A stretch of 64,000 nucleotides of DNA from JANELJ01 sp024511395 (GCA_963681975.1 OY820613.1:3472001-3536000), one strand, 5' to 3'. Positions 38,271 to 47,581 are shown, counted from the first letter of the stretch. Notes: generated by a model not told the origin, from the sequence alone. Translations and numbers: made by a program.

Positions 38271-39827
38271 TTAGTGATAGCTTTTGGGGCCACGAATGTT
38301 CTCATGAGACTGTGGTAATGAAGAAGGTTCTTTCTGTTCAAAGAAGTCAGGCTGTAACTTATCCTGATTGCTGAGCAATATAGACTTAATGTGCTTCAGC
38401 CGGTTGAGATTTTTATGATTGGCAATCTGGCAGGCCTTATTTAAACGCTCATTAGGATATTGTCGGGACAGATTGAGTAAGCCCGGGCAAACCCGGTAAG
38501 CCTGCTCTTCATGCTGCTTTTGTTTCAACTGGCTTTTAACCCGGATAAGCACTTCATCACCAATATCCTTAGCCCAGTTCATTAATCGCCCTGGTGTCCA
38601 TTGATGGTGTTTCTTATGGCGCTCTGGCATATGGGCCGGTACGGTGGTGGTACCAGAATGGTATTGTCTGGCATGCTGACAGATGCACCGGTTATGAAAG
38701 TACATCTCTATTAAGAATGCTTTGGCATGCACTTCCGGTTTTTCACCCACCAGATGATGAGGTACTGAATACAGGTGTCCGTCAAACTGAATATGGTAAT
38801 CCACATTGACTTTGACGGTTTTGATTTCAGTAAACTCAAACGCCTGTTTGGGCAGTGGCAGCAGTGCCGGTTTATCCAGCAAGTCAAACCACTGTTGCCG
38901 GGTGCCTTTAAGCTGCTTAAAGGGTTTGTTGTTGACCTCTTCAAGCAGGCCATGGATCTGCTGATTGAGCTCTGTCAGTGAGAAGAACGTTTGATGACGT
39001 AAACGAGCCAGGATCCAGCGTTCTATAATCTGCACACCCACTTCAGCTTTGGCTTTATCCTGAGGCTTTCGGGGTCTGGCAGGAACGAAGGCTGTACCAT
39101 AATGAGCCGCCATCTGCTGGTAAGACATATTAATATCCGGATCGTACCGACAGGCCCGGGTGGTACTGCTTTTAAGATTATCAGGAATTAACAGTACGGG
39201 AACCCCTTTTATAAATTCAAAGGTTCTTACATGACTGCCGATCCAGTCCGGCAGGCGTTGGCTCCAGGTAGCTTCTGCATAGGTGTAATTGGAAGCACCT
39301 AATACGGCAACAAAAATCCGGGCAAACTGAATTTCACCAGTGTCCTGCTGAACAACAGGAACGGTTTGACCGGCATAATCAACAAAGAGTTTTTCTCCCG
39401 CCTTATGATGCTGACGCATGGAGCGTTTCTGTTTCTTTTGCCATTGCTGGTACAGCATGCAGTACTGTGGATAGCTGTAACAGCGGTTTGGGTATTGTTG
39501 TGTGTATTCTTCCCAAAGCAGGAGCCTGGTCATTCCTTTGCGTTTGAGTTCCCGATAGACCTCTGACCAGTCAGGGAGCTGGAATGCGCTGGAAACCCGG
39601 GTATCGGCCTGGGGGTAAAACCGACTGGCCAGTTGTTGATCGTCCAGTTGTTCAATGGCGGGCCAGTCCAGATCAAGAGCCTCTGCTTTACTGCAGATTT
39701 TTTGTACGGCACCCAGGCTTAATCGCAGGCTGGTTTTTATCTGGCGCAGGCTGAGTTTGGCTTGCAGTCTGAGTCTTAATATTGTTCGTAATTGTCGCAT
39801 TGATAGTCTCTTTGTTGGCATAACCAT
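38271..39827 (-). CDS. istA: IS21 transposase IstA
   Basis: 518 residues: an N-terminal HTH (MRQLRTILRLRLQAKLSLRQ, LGAVQKICSKAE), an rve catalytic core with GEKLFVDYAGQTVPV (Asp), LLIPDNLKSS (Asp) and KDKAKAEVGVQIIERW (Glu), then a C-terminal Mu-type beta-barrel (YHIQFDGHLYSVPHHLVGEK). Length and order match IstA. Intact with its partner, so the element may be mobile. Confidence 0.94.
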   Translation of the reverse strand: MVMPTKRLSMRQLRTILRLRLQAKLSLRQIKTSLRLSLGAVQKICSKAEALDLDWPAIEQLDDQQLASRFYPQADTRVSSAFQLPDWSEVYRELKRKGMTRLLLWEEYTQQYPNRCYSYPQYCMLYQQWQKKQKRSMRQHHKAGEKLFVDYAGQTVPVVQQDTGEIQFARIFVAVLGASNYTYAEATWSQRLPDWIGSHVRTFEFIKGVPVLLIPDNLKSSTTRACRYDPDINMSYQQMAAHYGTAFVPARPRKPQDKAKAEVGVQIIERWILARLRHQTFFSLTELNQQIHGLLEEVNNKPFKQLKGTRQQWFDLLDKPALLPLPKQAFEFTEIKTVKVNVDYHIQFDGHLYSVPHHLVGEKPEVHAKAFLIEMYFHNRCICQHARQYHSGTTTVPAHMPERHKKHHQWTPGRLMNWAKDIGDEVLIRVKSQLKQKQHEEQAYRVCPGLLNLSRQYPNERLNKACQIANHKNLNRLKHIKSILLSNQDKLQPDFFEQKEPSSLPQSHENIRGPKSYH

Positions 39828-40045
39828 TCCCCAATAAAAATCAGGGAGGTTAGCAGTTATTGAATATCAATGTGTGGGAAAGGATTCTGAACCATCGTGA
39901 ACACTGATTCTGGAAAAACAGTAAAAGTGTTCACGATGAGATCAGAATCGGCGTTCACGATAGAACAGAATGGGTGTTCATGATGGTTCAGAAACAGTGT
40001 TCACGATAAATCAGAATCAGTGTTCATGATCGGCCAGAATATGCA

Positions 40046-40219
40046 GCGCATCCTGAACAGGTCTTCCTGAGGTATTTTTGGCTGTTTCTTTGGCTTCATT
40101 TTGGTCTGGAAATTTGCAAGGTAATAAGGGTTATTTTACCAAAAACCTGCAAATTTAACACCCATAATTCGCCAATATTTCCTTATAAATCAATGTGCTA
40201 TGATTTATTCAGGTCGGAC
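40046..40219 (-). mobile_element. IS5-family element, 5'-end fragment
   Basis: 174 bp matching the transposase-proximal end of the IS5 copies, from codon about 20 of the transposase out to terminus GTCCGACCTG (minus strand). It is cut by IS21 on its left. It shares the 6-bp TATTTA (40220-40225) with the adjacent IS5 copy E, so two IS5 ends stand only six bases apart. Confidence 0.9.
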
Positions 40220-40225
40220 TATTTA

Positions 40226-41723
40226 GTTCAACCTGAATAATACCGTTTTAAGCCTGACATCAAGCCAGGTTTAAAGCAGCTGATTGCCCCGGTTTGATAA
40301 AAGACCCCATCAAACCGGAAATAATTTTGAGCCACAAAAGCCGGAGCTTATTGAGGATCTTTCTTAAGTTATGACCAGCGGCTACCATAACCACATTAAT
40401 GGCATCACCGACTGCACCTTTCAGATAGCAGCGGTCTAAACGGCCATCGTTTTTCATATGACCAATTTCAGGCTCAATCGCACTGCGCCGTTTTAATGCC
40501 TTTTTAATACTTCGGGTAACGCCTCGTTTCTGACCTGAGATAAAAACTTTCGTGTCTTTTACTTCATGTCCACGATAACCCCGGTCAACAAAGCACTGTT
40601 CCGGTTGTACTGCTGTAAACTGTTTTATCTGCTCCAGTTGTGGTAACAAGGTATGTCCATCATAAGGATTTCCTGGACAACTTTGAGCCCCAATAACAAA
40701 GCCTTCCTTGTTGGTCACAGCGATACTGGCTTTAACCCCAAATTCATAAGGCTTATGAGCTTTGCCTTTACTGACACACTCGACTTCCGGGGCGTGTAAA
40801 CTGTAAAGCTTGTTCTTACTGTGCTGCTCCTGCTCTATCAGTTTCTGTGCCTGTTCCAGAACCACTTCAAACAGTGACTGAATATCAACAGAATAATTGG
40901 GCAGTTGTCGTTCAATATCCCTTTTAACGCGACCTAAACGGGATTTCAGTTTATTATTCATTTTCTTCATGCGTTTAAACTGTTTTGCATGAGCATAACG
41001 ACTGGCCATTAATACATATTGAGGTCCAATCCGATTATAATTCTGGCGCAGTTTAATACCGTGCTCTTTGGACAGTTTAACCAGGTTTTCTCTGGCTTTG
41101 TTCAGGAGCTTTGAATCGGTTGGAAAAGCGATGTTCTTTTCCTGTACGGTAGTATCTACCGTGACTTTCTTTAAACTGCCGGGCTTTATGGTTTTACTCT
41201 TTAGTCCGGCCTTAATGGTTTCAATCAGTAATTTTTCACTGCCTGACTTACCCAGCCGGTTACGCCATTTGGTCATGGTCGTAGGGTGTATAGGCATCTT
41301 ATGCTGAAAGTATTCTTCTCCACAAAAACATTGCCAGTACGGATTTTCTGTCCAGCTTTTTACGACCTGTTCATCCGATAAATCATGCAGATGTTTCAGG
41401 TAATGCAATCCTGCAATCAGGCGAGTGCGTATAGCAGGAGCGCCTTTAGTGGATATAAACAGGGCTCCCCATTCTTTATCAAGACTTTCCCAGTTTATGT
41501 GTTTTGATAACTTAATCAACTCATGATTTAAGTCCAGCATGTTTTCAAGACGCATCCTGAACAGGTCTTCCTGAGGTATTTTTGGCTGTTTCTTTGGCTT
41601 CATTTTGGTATGGAAATTTGCAAGGTAATAAGGCTTATTTTACCAAAAACTTGCAAATTTAACACCCATAATCAAGCAATATTTCTTTATAAATCAATGC
41701 TATATGTTTTATTCAGGGTGGAC
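40226..41723 (-). mobile_element. IS5-family element, copy E
   Basis: 1498 bp flanked on both sides by TATTTA (40220-40225 and 41724-41729), a clean 6-bp duplication. With copies F and G it defines the element's ends and target duplication length. Confidence 0.94.
40260..41603 (-). CDS. IS5-family transposase (copy E, intact)
   Basis: 447 residues beginning MKPKKQPKIPQEDLFRMRLE and with more substitutions relative to A than most copies (HINWESLD, WQCFCGEE, PTTMTKWRNRLG, EVVLEQAQ, VECVSKGK). DDE motifs are intact. It may represent a separate lineage of the element. Confidence 0.92.
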   Translation of the reverse strand: MKPKKQPKIPQEDLFRMRLENMLDLNHELIKLSKHINWESLDKEWGALFISTKGAPAIRTRLIAGLHYLKHLHDLSDEQVVKSWTENPYWQCFCGEEYFQHKMPIHPTTMTKWRNRLGKSGSEKLLIETIKAGLKSKTIKPGSLKKVTVDTTVQEKNIAFPTDSKLLNKARENLVKLSKEHGIKLRQNYNRIGPQYVLMASRYAHAKQFKRMKKMNNKLKSRLGRVKRDIERQLPNYSVDIQSLFEVVLEQAQKLIEQEQHSKNKLYSLHAPEVECVSKGKAHKPYEFGVKASIAVTNKEGFVIGAQSCPGNPYDGHTLLPQLEQIKQFTAVQPEQCFVDRGYRGHEVKDTKVFISGQKRGVTRSIKKALKRRSAIEPEIGHMKNDGRLDRCYLKGAVGDAINVVMVAAGHNLRKILNKLRLLWLKIISGLMGSFIKPGQSAALNLA

Positions 41724-41729
41724 TATTTA

Positions 41730-41894
41730 CAGGCAATAGATGAACAGGGTAATGATGTTGCGGAGCGTTATTTTGAATATATTGACGGGGAAATAAGAAC
41801 CAAGATAGCTTTAATGCCGTCGATGCTGGTGACCAGAGAAGAAATTATCCGTCAGGATTGTCTGTGTTATATGATGGAGAGGATAGACTTATAA
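41730..41894 (+). pseudogene. C-terminal remnant of an unrecognised gene
   Basis: Directly after the IS5 duplication the frame reads QAIDEQGNDVAERYFEYIDG, EIRTKIALMPSMLVTREEII and RQDCLCYMMERIDL to TAA, followed three bases later by a rho-independent terminator. Real 3' end of a gene whose 5' part was removed with the IS5 insertion. Family not recognised. Confidence 0.55.
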
Positions 41895-41896
41895 AA

Positions 41897-41924
41897 GAAA
41901 AGCCGCAAAAAGCGGCTTTTCTTT
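41897..41924 (+). terminator. Rho-independent terminator (bidirectional)
   Basis: Stem AGCCGC/GCGGCT with an A-rich loop, preceded by AAAA and followed by TTTTCTTTT. It serves the truncated plus-strand gene and, in the other orientation, the prk transcript ending at 41965. Confidence 0.85.
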
Positions 41925-41964
41925 TAACTATTACAAAAGCACAAAAGCGACTTAGCCGTTATTT

Positions 41965-42825
41965 TCAGGTTTTCGCTTTTTCCATTAGTTCATGGATGCG
42001 GGGTGCCAGGATCAGTTCCATGGCAAAGCCCATTTTGCTGCCGGGAACAACCATGTTGTTACGTCGGGACATGAATGAATCGGGGATCATGTTCAGCAGG
42101 TATGGGAAGTCCACATTTTTTGGATCTTTAAAGCGGATAACAATAAAACTTTCATCCGGTGTTGGGATATCACGGGCAATAAAAGGATTAGAAGTATCGA
42201 CCGTAGGTACACGCTGGAAGTTAATATCTGTGCGTGAAAACTGAGGCGTAATATAGTGTACGTAGTCAGGCATACGGCGTAAAATGGTATCTACAATGGC
42301 TTCTGCAGAATAACCGCGCTGGGCATTATCACGATGGATTTTCTGAATCCATTCCAGGTTGACAATAGGCACCACACCCACCAGCAGATCAACGTATTTG
42401 GCCACATCGACATCACCGTCTCTGGCTCCACCGTGCAGACCTTCATAGAATAACAGGTCAGTGCCTGAAGGAATATTTTCCCATTCAGTAAACTGGCCGG
42501 GCTTTAAAGGAGCATATGGTTCGGCTTCTTCTTCGCTGTGCAGGTAGTAACGGCGTTTACACATACCGGTTTCGCCGTATTCCTTGAAAGTTTCTGCCAG
42601 AATATCAAAGTAGTTGGCTTCAGGGCCGAAATGACTGAAGTCATCCCCTTTTTCTTCGACAGCCACTTTCATGGCTTCACGATCATAACGGTGATAGCTA
42701 TCACCTTCAATCACGGCTGGATTGATATTTTCACGGAAGAAAATATGTTCAAACGCATTTTTTACAGTAGTAGTACCGGCACCGGAAGAACCTGTTACGG
42801 CAACGACGGGATGTTTAGTAGACAT
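41965..42825 (-). CDS. prk: Phosphoribulokinase
   Basis: 286 residues, the length of proteobacterial (class I) phosphoribulokinase. P-loop GSSGAGTTT at 12-20, EGDSYHRYDR, the HFGPEANYFD and FYEGLHGG motifs, NLEWIQKIHRDNAQRGYS and the C-terminal SRRNNMVVPGSKMGFAMELI block. It phosphorylates ribulose-5-phosphate to the RuBisCO substrate ribulose-1,5-bisphosphate, so the organism very likely fixes CO2 by the Calvin cycle. Clear ribosome binding site (AGGAAC) upstream. No other Calvin-cycle gene is in the window. Confidence 0.96.
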   Translation of the reverse strand: MSTKHPVVAVTGSSGAGTTTVKNAFEHIFFRENINPAVIEGDSYHRYDREAMKVAVEEKGDDFSHFGPEANYFDILAETFKEYGETGMCKRRYYLHSEEEAEPYAPLKPGQFTEWENIPSGTDLLFYEGLHGGARDGDVDVAKYVDLLVGVVPIVNLEWIQKIHRDNAQRGYSAEAIVDTILRRMPDYVHYITPQFSRTDINFQRVPTVDTSNPFIARDIPTPDESFIVIRFKDPKNVDFPYLLNMIPDSFMSRRNNMVVPGSKMGFAMELILAPRIHELMEKAKT

Positions 42826-42950
42826 AATATGTTCCTTATTGTATTTGCCTAGAAGCTAATAGCACAGGCGACTTGAATATTAGATTAGGTGAATATTAAC
42901 CTATTTCGGAAAAAGTTACAAAAAAAGAAGCGTTGAGCGGAAGAGCAGCG

Positions 42951-44231
42951 CTACTCTCGGGCAATGGCCTGATAGCCAATATCGGTACGATAAAAGGCAT
43001 CTTTCCAGTAAATTTTTTTCACTTGTTCGTAAACCTGTTTCTGGGCTTCAGTTACGGTATCCGCCAGGCTGACTACACATAAGACACGGCCGCCATTGGT
43101 GACTACCTGGCCGTCTTTCTCAGCGGTACCGGCATGAAAAACCTTGTTATCGGCATCATCTACTTGATCCAGTCCCTCTATGGGCAGGCCTTTTTCATAG
43201 TCATCGGGGTAGCCGCCGGCCGCCATTACCACACCGATGGCAGCGCTGGGATCCCATTGGGTGGTTATAGTATCCAGTTTTTTATCAATAGCGGCCTGGC
43301 ATAGTTCGACCAAGTCTGACTGCAGACGCATCATAATTGGCTGAGTTTCCGGATCGCCGAAACGGCAGTTGTATTCCAGTACCTTCATTTCACCTGCCGG
43401 GGTAATCATCAGCCCGGCGTATAAAAAACCGGTGTAATCATGGCCTTCAGCCGCCATGCCTTCAATGGTAGGAATAATTACCGTCTGCATCACTTTTTCT
43501 GCAATTTCATCGGTCACCACCGGAGCAGGGGAATAAGCCCCCATACCGCCGGTATTCGGGCCTTTGTCGCCATTGTCACGGGCTTTATGATCCTGGGAAG
43601 TGGCCAGCGGCAGGACATTTTTACCATCAGCCATAACAATAAAGCTGGCTTCTTCACCAGTGAGAAATTCTTCAATAACTACCCGGTGACCGGCATCCCC
43701 AAAACGATTGCCCGCCAGCATGTCTTCCACTGCAGCAATGGCTTCTGCTTCACTCTGAGCCACAATAACACCCTTACCGGCAGCCAGACCGTCGGCCTTA
43801 ACAACAATAGGTGCACCCTGCTCTTTAATATAGGCAACAGCCGGTTCAATTTCAGTAAAATTCTGATAAGCCGCTGTCGGGATATTATGCCGGGCCAGAA
43901 AGTCCTTGGTAAATGCCTTGGAGCCTTCCAGTTGTGCCGCCCCCTGAGTGGGACCAAAGATATCCAGCCCCTGTTCATTAAAGGCATCCACTACTCCAGC
44001 CACCAGTGGAGCCTCAGGCCCGACAATGGTCATGGCAATGTCATTCTGCTTAACAAAATCAATCAGACCAGGAATATCCGTAACCCCAATATCAATATTA
44101 GTCAGTTTAGGTTCACGACCAGTACCGGCATTACCCGGCGCCATAAAAACCTCATCCACTAGGGATGACTGCGCCGCTTTCCAGGCCAGCGCATGCTCCC
44201 GACCGCCATTACCAATTATCAGAATTTTCAT
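42951..44231 (-). CDS. purD: Phosphoribosylamine-glycine ligase
   Basis: 426 residues from ATG 44231 (MKILIIGNGGREHALAWK); an in-frame extension to 44276 is not family-like. ATP-grasp features include IVVKADGLAAGKGVIVA, VIEEFLTGEEASFIVMADG, GPNTGGMGAYSPAPVV and LEYNCRFGDPETQPIM. It catalyses the second step of purine biosynthesis. Here it follows a terminated gene end and precedes prk by about 125 bases; purH is not adjacent. Confidence 0.96.
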   Translation of the reverse strand: MKILIIGNGGREHALAWKAAQSSLVDEVFMAPGNAGTGREPKLTNIDIGVTDIPGLIDFVKQNDIAMTIVGPEAPLVAGVVDAFNEQGLDIFGPTQGAAQLEGSKAFTKDFLARHNIPTAAYQNFTEIEPAVAYIKEQGAPIVVKADGLAAGKGVIVAQSEAEAIAAVEDMLAGNRFGDAGHRVVIEEFLTGEEASFIVMADGKNVLPLATSQDHKARDNGDKGPNTGGMGAYSPAPVVTDEIAEKVMQTVIIPTIEGMAAEGHDYTGFLYAGLMITPAGEMKVLEYNCRFGDPETQPIMMRLQSDLVELCQAAIDKKLDTITTQWDPSAAIGVVMAAGGYPDDYEKGLPIEGLDQVDDADNKVFHAGTAEKDGQVVTNGGRVLCVVSLADTVTEAQKQVYEQVKKIYWKDAFYRTDIGYQAIARE

Positions 44232-44276
44232 TTTTAAACCTGCTTGTGGGGGAAATAAATGGGGGTATTTTAGCAT

Positions 44277-44298
44277 AAAAAAGAGCAGCGCTGCTCTT
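44277..44298 (-). terminator. Rho-independent terminator of the remnant upstream of purD
   Basis: A perfect 18-bp palindrome AAGAGCAGCGCTGCTCTT (44281-44298). On the minus strand it is followed by a T run (TTTTTT) and begins right after the stop codon of the 44299-44421 frame. Confidence 0.8.
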
Positions 44299-44421
44299 CT
44301 ATGTTACCACTTCCTCATACCCCATCTCCCCAGACTGCTTAAGTTTCTGGCGGGTGTTGTATATCAGTTCTTTAACGTCGGATACTTCGAACGTCCGGCC
44401 TCGGCCTCCGGAGGGCTCTTT
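44299..44421 (-). pseudogene. C-terminal remnant of an unrecognised gene
   Basis: A 40-codon frame ending RTFEVSDVKELIYNTRQKLK then QSGEMGYEEVVT-stop, placed exactly before a terminator. No start codon precedes it (TAA at 44422-44424), so the 5' part is lost. The family was not recognised. Confidence 0.45.
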
Positions 44422-44424
44422 TTA

Positions 44425-45158
44425 TAACTGGGATTATTTGGTGTAAATCGTTGTAAAACAATGATATAGGTGGTTTTCACCTGGTTTTTATGTATACATT
44501 AATGCTATTAAAATCTATTTAAAACAATTTGTGTGGGCACAAAAGTTCGTTTCTAAATTTAGTGTTTTTGACGCCTGCTCTTGGTTTTTCTTGGTTTTTT
44601 ATGAGCAAGCAATATAAGTAAACTCTAAAATACTTGTGTGTCGATAAAATTAATGGAGTTAATCTGAATCTGGAAAGACAATTTATATATTAGTAAATTA
44701 TGATATTCTGGGGTGTTTTCCAGTGGATACCATCTTGTCTTCTCTAACTATGCCTGCTGCTTCTGATGAGTTTATTTCCAAATCAACCCCCTTCATATCA
44801 AGAAGTGGTTTTTGAGTTAACAGGTTTATTAGTATCTAATGATATTGTTTGGACGATATTCAAATATCAATTGGACGGTGTTTGAATAACGTACCGTTAT
44901 TTTTCTATTATTTCAAAGAAGGTGTGTTATGTTCCCTCGGTATCCTGGGTCGATCAGTTTTATTGGTTAAGACTGGAATTTCTTAATCGGCCATTGACAA
45001 AAATTAACCATTTTGGATGAACAGCGGTCGTTATACCTGAAAGTTTTCAACCTTGAATTACTTATTTCTGACTTTGTTATTATTAACTAATACACTATTT
45101 TTTAATAGATGTACAAAATTATGTACTGTAGAATGTACGTTAAACGATGGAGGAATAT
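44425..45158. other. Long AT-rich region without a recognised gene
   Basis: About 730 bases with stops in all frames. The last 100 bases hold the likely promoter of the YafN-like antitoxin: three nearby copies of a TGTAC motif (GATGTACAAAATTATGTACTG, then AATGTACG) at 45110-45138 look like operator half-sites. Nothing else is recognised. Confidence 0.4.
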
Positions 45159-45458
45159 ATGGCTACTCATAGAATATTAGCTGAAGAGTTTGTTTCAGTC
45201 TCAGAAATGCGTAAGCATCCGGCCGATTATTTTACAGACCGCCCCATTGCTGTAATGAATAAAAATCAAACAGCTGGTTACATGGTAGGAAAAGAATTAT
45301 TCGAGTCTATGGTTGATCTCATTAAGCAATTGCAGCCACAGGAAGAATTTACTGCCAAATTTCAGCCATTTCTCACCCAGCTAAAAGCCGCAACTAAAGG
45401 TTCTTATGAATTTTTTGCAAATGCAAAAGAAGAGGAGCCTGAGGATTTTATTGAGTGA
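45159..45458 (+). CDS. YafN-like (Phd-fold) antitoxin
   Basis: 99 residues from ATG 45159, which has a TGGAGG ribosome binding site; an ATG at 45147 is also in frame. FVSVSEMRKHPADYFTDRPI, AVMNKNQTAGYMVGKELFES is the YafN/Phd type DNA-binding fold, followed by an acidic toxin-binding tail. The toxin start overlaps the stop by four bases (GTGA). Intact although the toxin is broken. Confidence 0.8.
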   Translation: MATHRILAEEFVSVSEMRKHPADYFTDRPIAVMNKNQTAGYMVGKELFESMVDLIKQLQPQEEFTAKFQPFLTQLKAATKGSYEFFANAKEEEPEDFIE

Positions 45459-45771
45459 AAATCAGGGTATTTCACCATAAGTCGTTAGAATTACTCTTTT
45501 CAGACCTGGAACTTGATTTGGTGGCTTTGAAGGATGATTTTAAGAAATATAAAGAATCCGGAAAACTTCCTGGTAACTTTGGGCGTGACGTCCTGTATAA
45601 TCATCCCAATACCTTACCCATAGTGCTGCAAGAAAAAATCTCACATATTCATCTGGAAGATTCAGATAAACCATGGCATTACTATCTCCAGATGCACACA
45701 ATCAGGCACTAAACCGTACCATTATGTTTAATCCTGGAAAAATGGCTGAACAACCTAGAAGCCGGTATTAA
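45455..45771 (+). pseudogene. YafO-like mRNA interferase, internal deletion with frameshift
   Basis: The N-terminal part is YafO-like (KKYKESGKLPGNFGRDVLYN, VLQEKISHIHLEDSDKPW). At about 45673 the frame changes: the C-terminal YafO end, SPDAHNQALNRTIMFNPGKM then AEQPRSRY, is readable in a different frame up to TAA 45769-45771. Roughly 25-30 central-C-terminal residues are missing. YafO homologues cleave mRNA on the ribosome; this one should be inactive. Confidence 0.75.
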
Positions 45772-45996
45772 AACCCGGCATAGTTCTCAATAACTGCTCC
45801 TAACGGTGTGTTCCGTGTCATCCTGAGTGCCTGTCGTCACTCAGGACAGAAATGCGATGATAAAACCAGGGCTTTATCATGGTTTGCCAGACTGGGGGCT
45901 GGCATTCTGCCAACATCCATCATCGACATTTTTAGACTTGTGGTTTACAATATGCCAATTAATATTAAATTTGTAAACCAAGAGGGAGTGTCGGCT

Positions 45997-47064
45997 ATGA
46001 TAGGTGCAAGGCTTCATCGTGCTAGAAAAGCCGCTGGATTAAGCTTACGGGATCTCGGAGAAAATATTGGTGTCAGTCATACTGCGGTAAGCAAATATGA
46101 AAAAGATCTGCTGATGCCATCTTCAGGGCAGCTGATTAAATTGTCCAAAGCTTTGGGTGTAAGGGCCGAATATTTGCTGCGCCCTATATCCGTTGAAATT
46201 GAAGGAATTGAATATAGAAAACGATCAAATACTCCAAAGTTAATTCTCAATAAAATTACTGCTGATGTTTATGAACAAGCAGAAAGATGGGAAGAACTTT
46301 TACAGCTCTATCCTCAGAAACCCGTTCCTGATTTTAAATTACCAGAGTCATTACCCCAGAGTGTAAATTCTGATGAAGAGATTGAAGCAATATCAGAACT
46401 AATGCGTCATGAATGGGACTTGGGTTTAAACCCAGTGTCAGATTTAATTGATACCCTGGAATCCAGAGGTATTCTGGTCATTGTAAGTTCGGTTGATTCA
46501 AATAATAAATTTGATGGCCTGGCAGGAAAACTTGGTAATAAACCCGTTATTGTGGTTTCAGAAAATTGGCCTGGTGATCGTCAAAGATTTACTTTAGCTC
46601 ATGAATTAGGTCATTTAGTCCTTGCTGGCCGACTCCCAGAGAATATGGATGAAGAAAGAGCCTGTAATTTATTTGCAGGTGCATTCTTATTACCTCGCTC
46701 TGCAGTTTTTGAAGCTTTTGGTGAACATCGACATGCTTTGGATTTAAATGAGCTGCATATGCTTAAAGAAGAATATGGACTGAGTATGGCTGGAATTATC
46801 TATCGAGCATTCCAGTGTGGGATTATTAGTGAGGGCATGAGACAAAGACTTTTCAGGCTGTTTACTCAACGTGGGTGGAGAAAAGTTGAACCAGGGAAAG
46901 CTTATCCTGCAGAAAAAACCTGGCTTTTTTCAAGGCTGGTATATCGTGCATTAGCTGAAGATTATTTTGGTGAATCAAAAGCAGCTGAATTACTAGGCTT
47001 ATCACTGAGAAACTTCCGTAAGGAAAGTAAATTGGAGTCAGTGAGTGCAGATACTTATCAGTGA
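45997..47064 (+). CDS. Xre HTH + ImmA/IrrE metallopeptidase protein (COG2856 type)
   Basis: 355 residues from ATG 45997 with GAGGGAG upstream. An N-terminal Xre helix-turn-helix (residues 4-60, GLSLRDLGENIGVSHTAVSKY) is followed by an ImmA/IrrE zinc-peptidase domain with TLAHELGHLVLAG (HELGH at 202-206) and ERACNLFAGAFLLP. Such proteins act as antitoxin-like regulators whose protease may cleave a repressor or partner. The following PIN-domain frame overlaps by 20 bases, an arrangement previously predicted as a toxin-antitoxin class. Confidence 0.9.
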   Translation: MIGARLHRARKAAGLSLRDLGENIGVSHTAVSKYEKDLLMPSSGQLIKLSKALGVRAEYLLRPISVEIEGIEYRKRSNTPKLILNKITADVYEQAERWEELLQLYPQKPVPDFKLPESLPQSVNSDEEIEAISELMRHEWDLGLNPVSDLIDTLESRGILVIVSSVDSNNKFDGLAGKLGNKPVIVVSENWPGDRQRFTLAHELGHLVLAGRLPENMDEERACNLFAGAFLLPRSAVFEAFGEHRHALDLNELHMLKEEYGLSMAGIIYRAFQCGIISEGMRQRLFRLFTQRGWRKVEPGKAYPAEKTWLFSRLVYRALAEDYFGESKAAELLGLSLRNFRKESKLESVSADTYQ

Positions 47065-47529
47065 TGCCAATGTCATCATAGATATGGAAGATAGTGGTTT
47101 AACAGAGTTAATGTTTAATCTACCTTATCAATTTGCATTGCAGTCCCAGATATCTTATTTCATGATGAGCTGGAAGATGAGCATCCCAACTTACTTGAGC
47201 TTGGTTTAGTTGAGTTGGAACTTTCTTCAGAAACTGTAGAAAAATCAATTGAACTTGATCTTTGTTATAGAAAACCGAGTCGCTATGATTGCCTGGCATT
47301 AGCTGCTGCTTTGCAGGAAGAATGTCCACTGGTAACATGTGATAAAGCACTAAGAAAAGCGGCACAACAAGAAAATGTCGAAATTAGAGGCACAATCTGG
47401 TTAGTTGATGAATTAGTTAAGCATGAGCTTATCAACAAAGAGCAAGCTATTAAAGCATTTAAAGATATGAAAGAGGCTGGAAGTCGCTTGCCGTGGAATG
47501 AAGTTGAAAATTTTTTAAATCGAATCTGA
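47045..47529 (+). pseudogene. PIN-domain toxin partner, broken by a 5-bp duplication
   Basis: Starts at GTG 47045 inside the end of the ImmA gene: ILISDANVIIDMEDSGLTEL, MFNLPYQFA, then a tandem TTGCA duplication (TTTGCATTGCAGTCCC, about 47132-47141) shifts the frame. Removing one TTGCA restores YQFAVPDILFHDELEDEHP and a continuous PIN protein of about 159 residues, including YDCLALAAALQEECPLVTCD. The acidic PIN residues (D in ISDAN, E in ELE, D in RYDC, D in TCDKAL) are all present in the restored frame. Confidence 0.85.
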
Positions 47530-47581
47530 CTATAACAAGGTCTACTATAGAATAAAAAGAAAAACTATGGATAAAAAAGAC

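Larger units (their letters stand above)
37396..40045 (-). mobile_element. IS21-family element
   Basis: About 2650 bp. Ends TGCGTATTCTG and, inverted, TGCATATTCTG. Both ends carry several copies of a GTGAACAC...ATTCTG motif (three or more on the left, at least five on the right), the multiple terminal transposase-binding repeats characteristic of IS21. istA and istB are open. The left neighbour is IS982 and the right neighbour an IS5 fragment, with no shared target duplication. Confidence 0.92.

Noticed and set aside
43440..44162. 240-residue plus-strand protein opposite purD
   Set aside because: Antisense shadow of a well-conserved enzyme; no domain and no ribosome binding site.
44425..45158. 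tRNA or structured RNA in the long non-coding stretch
   Set aside because: No cloverleaf, CCA end or conserved RNA motif could be recognised by eye.
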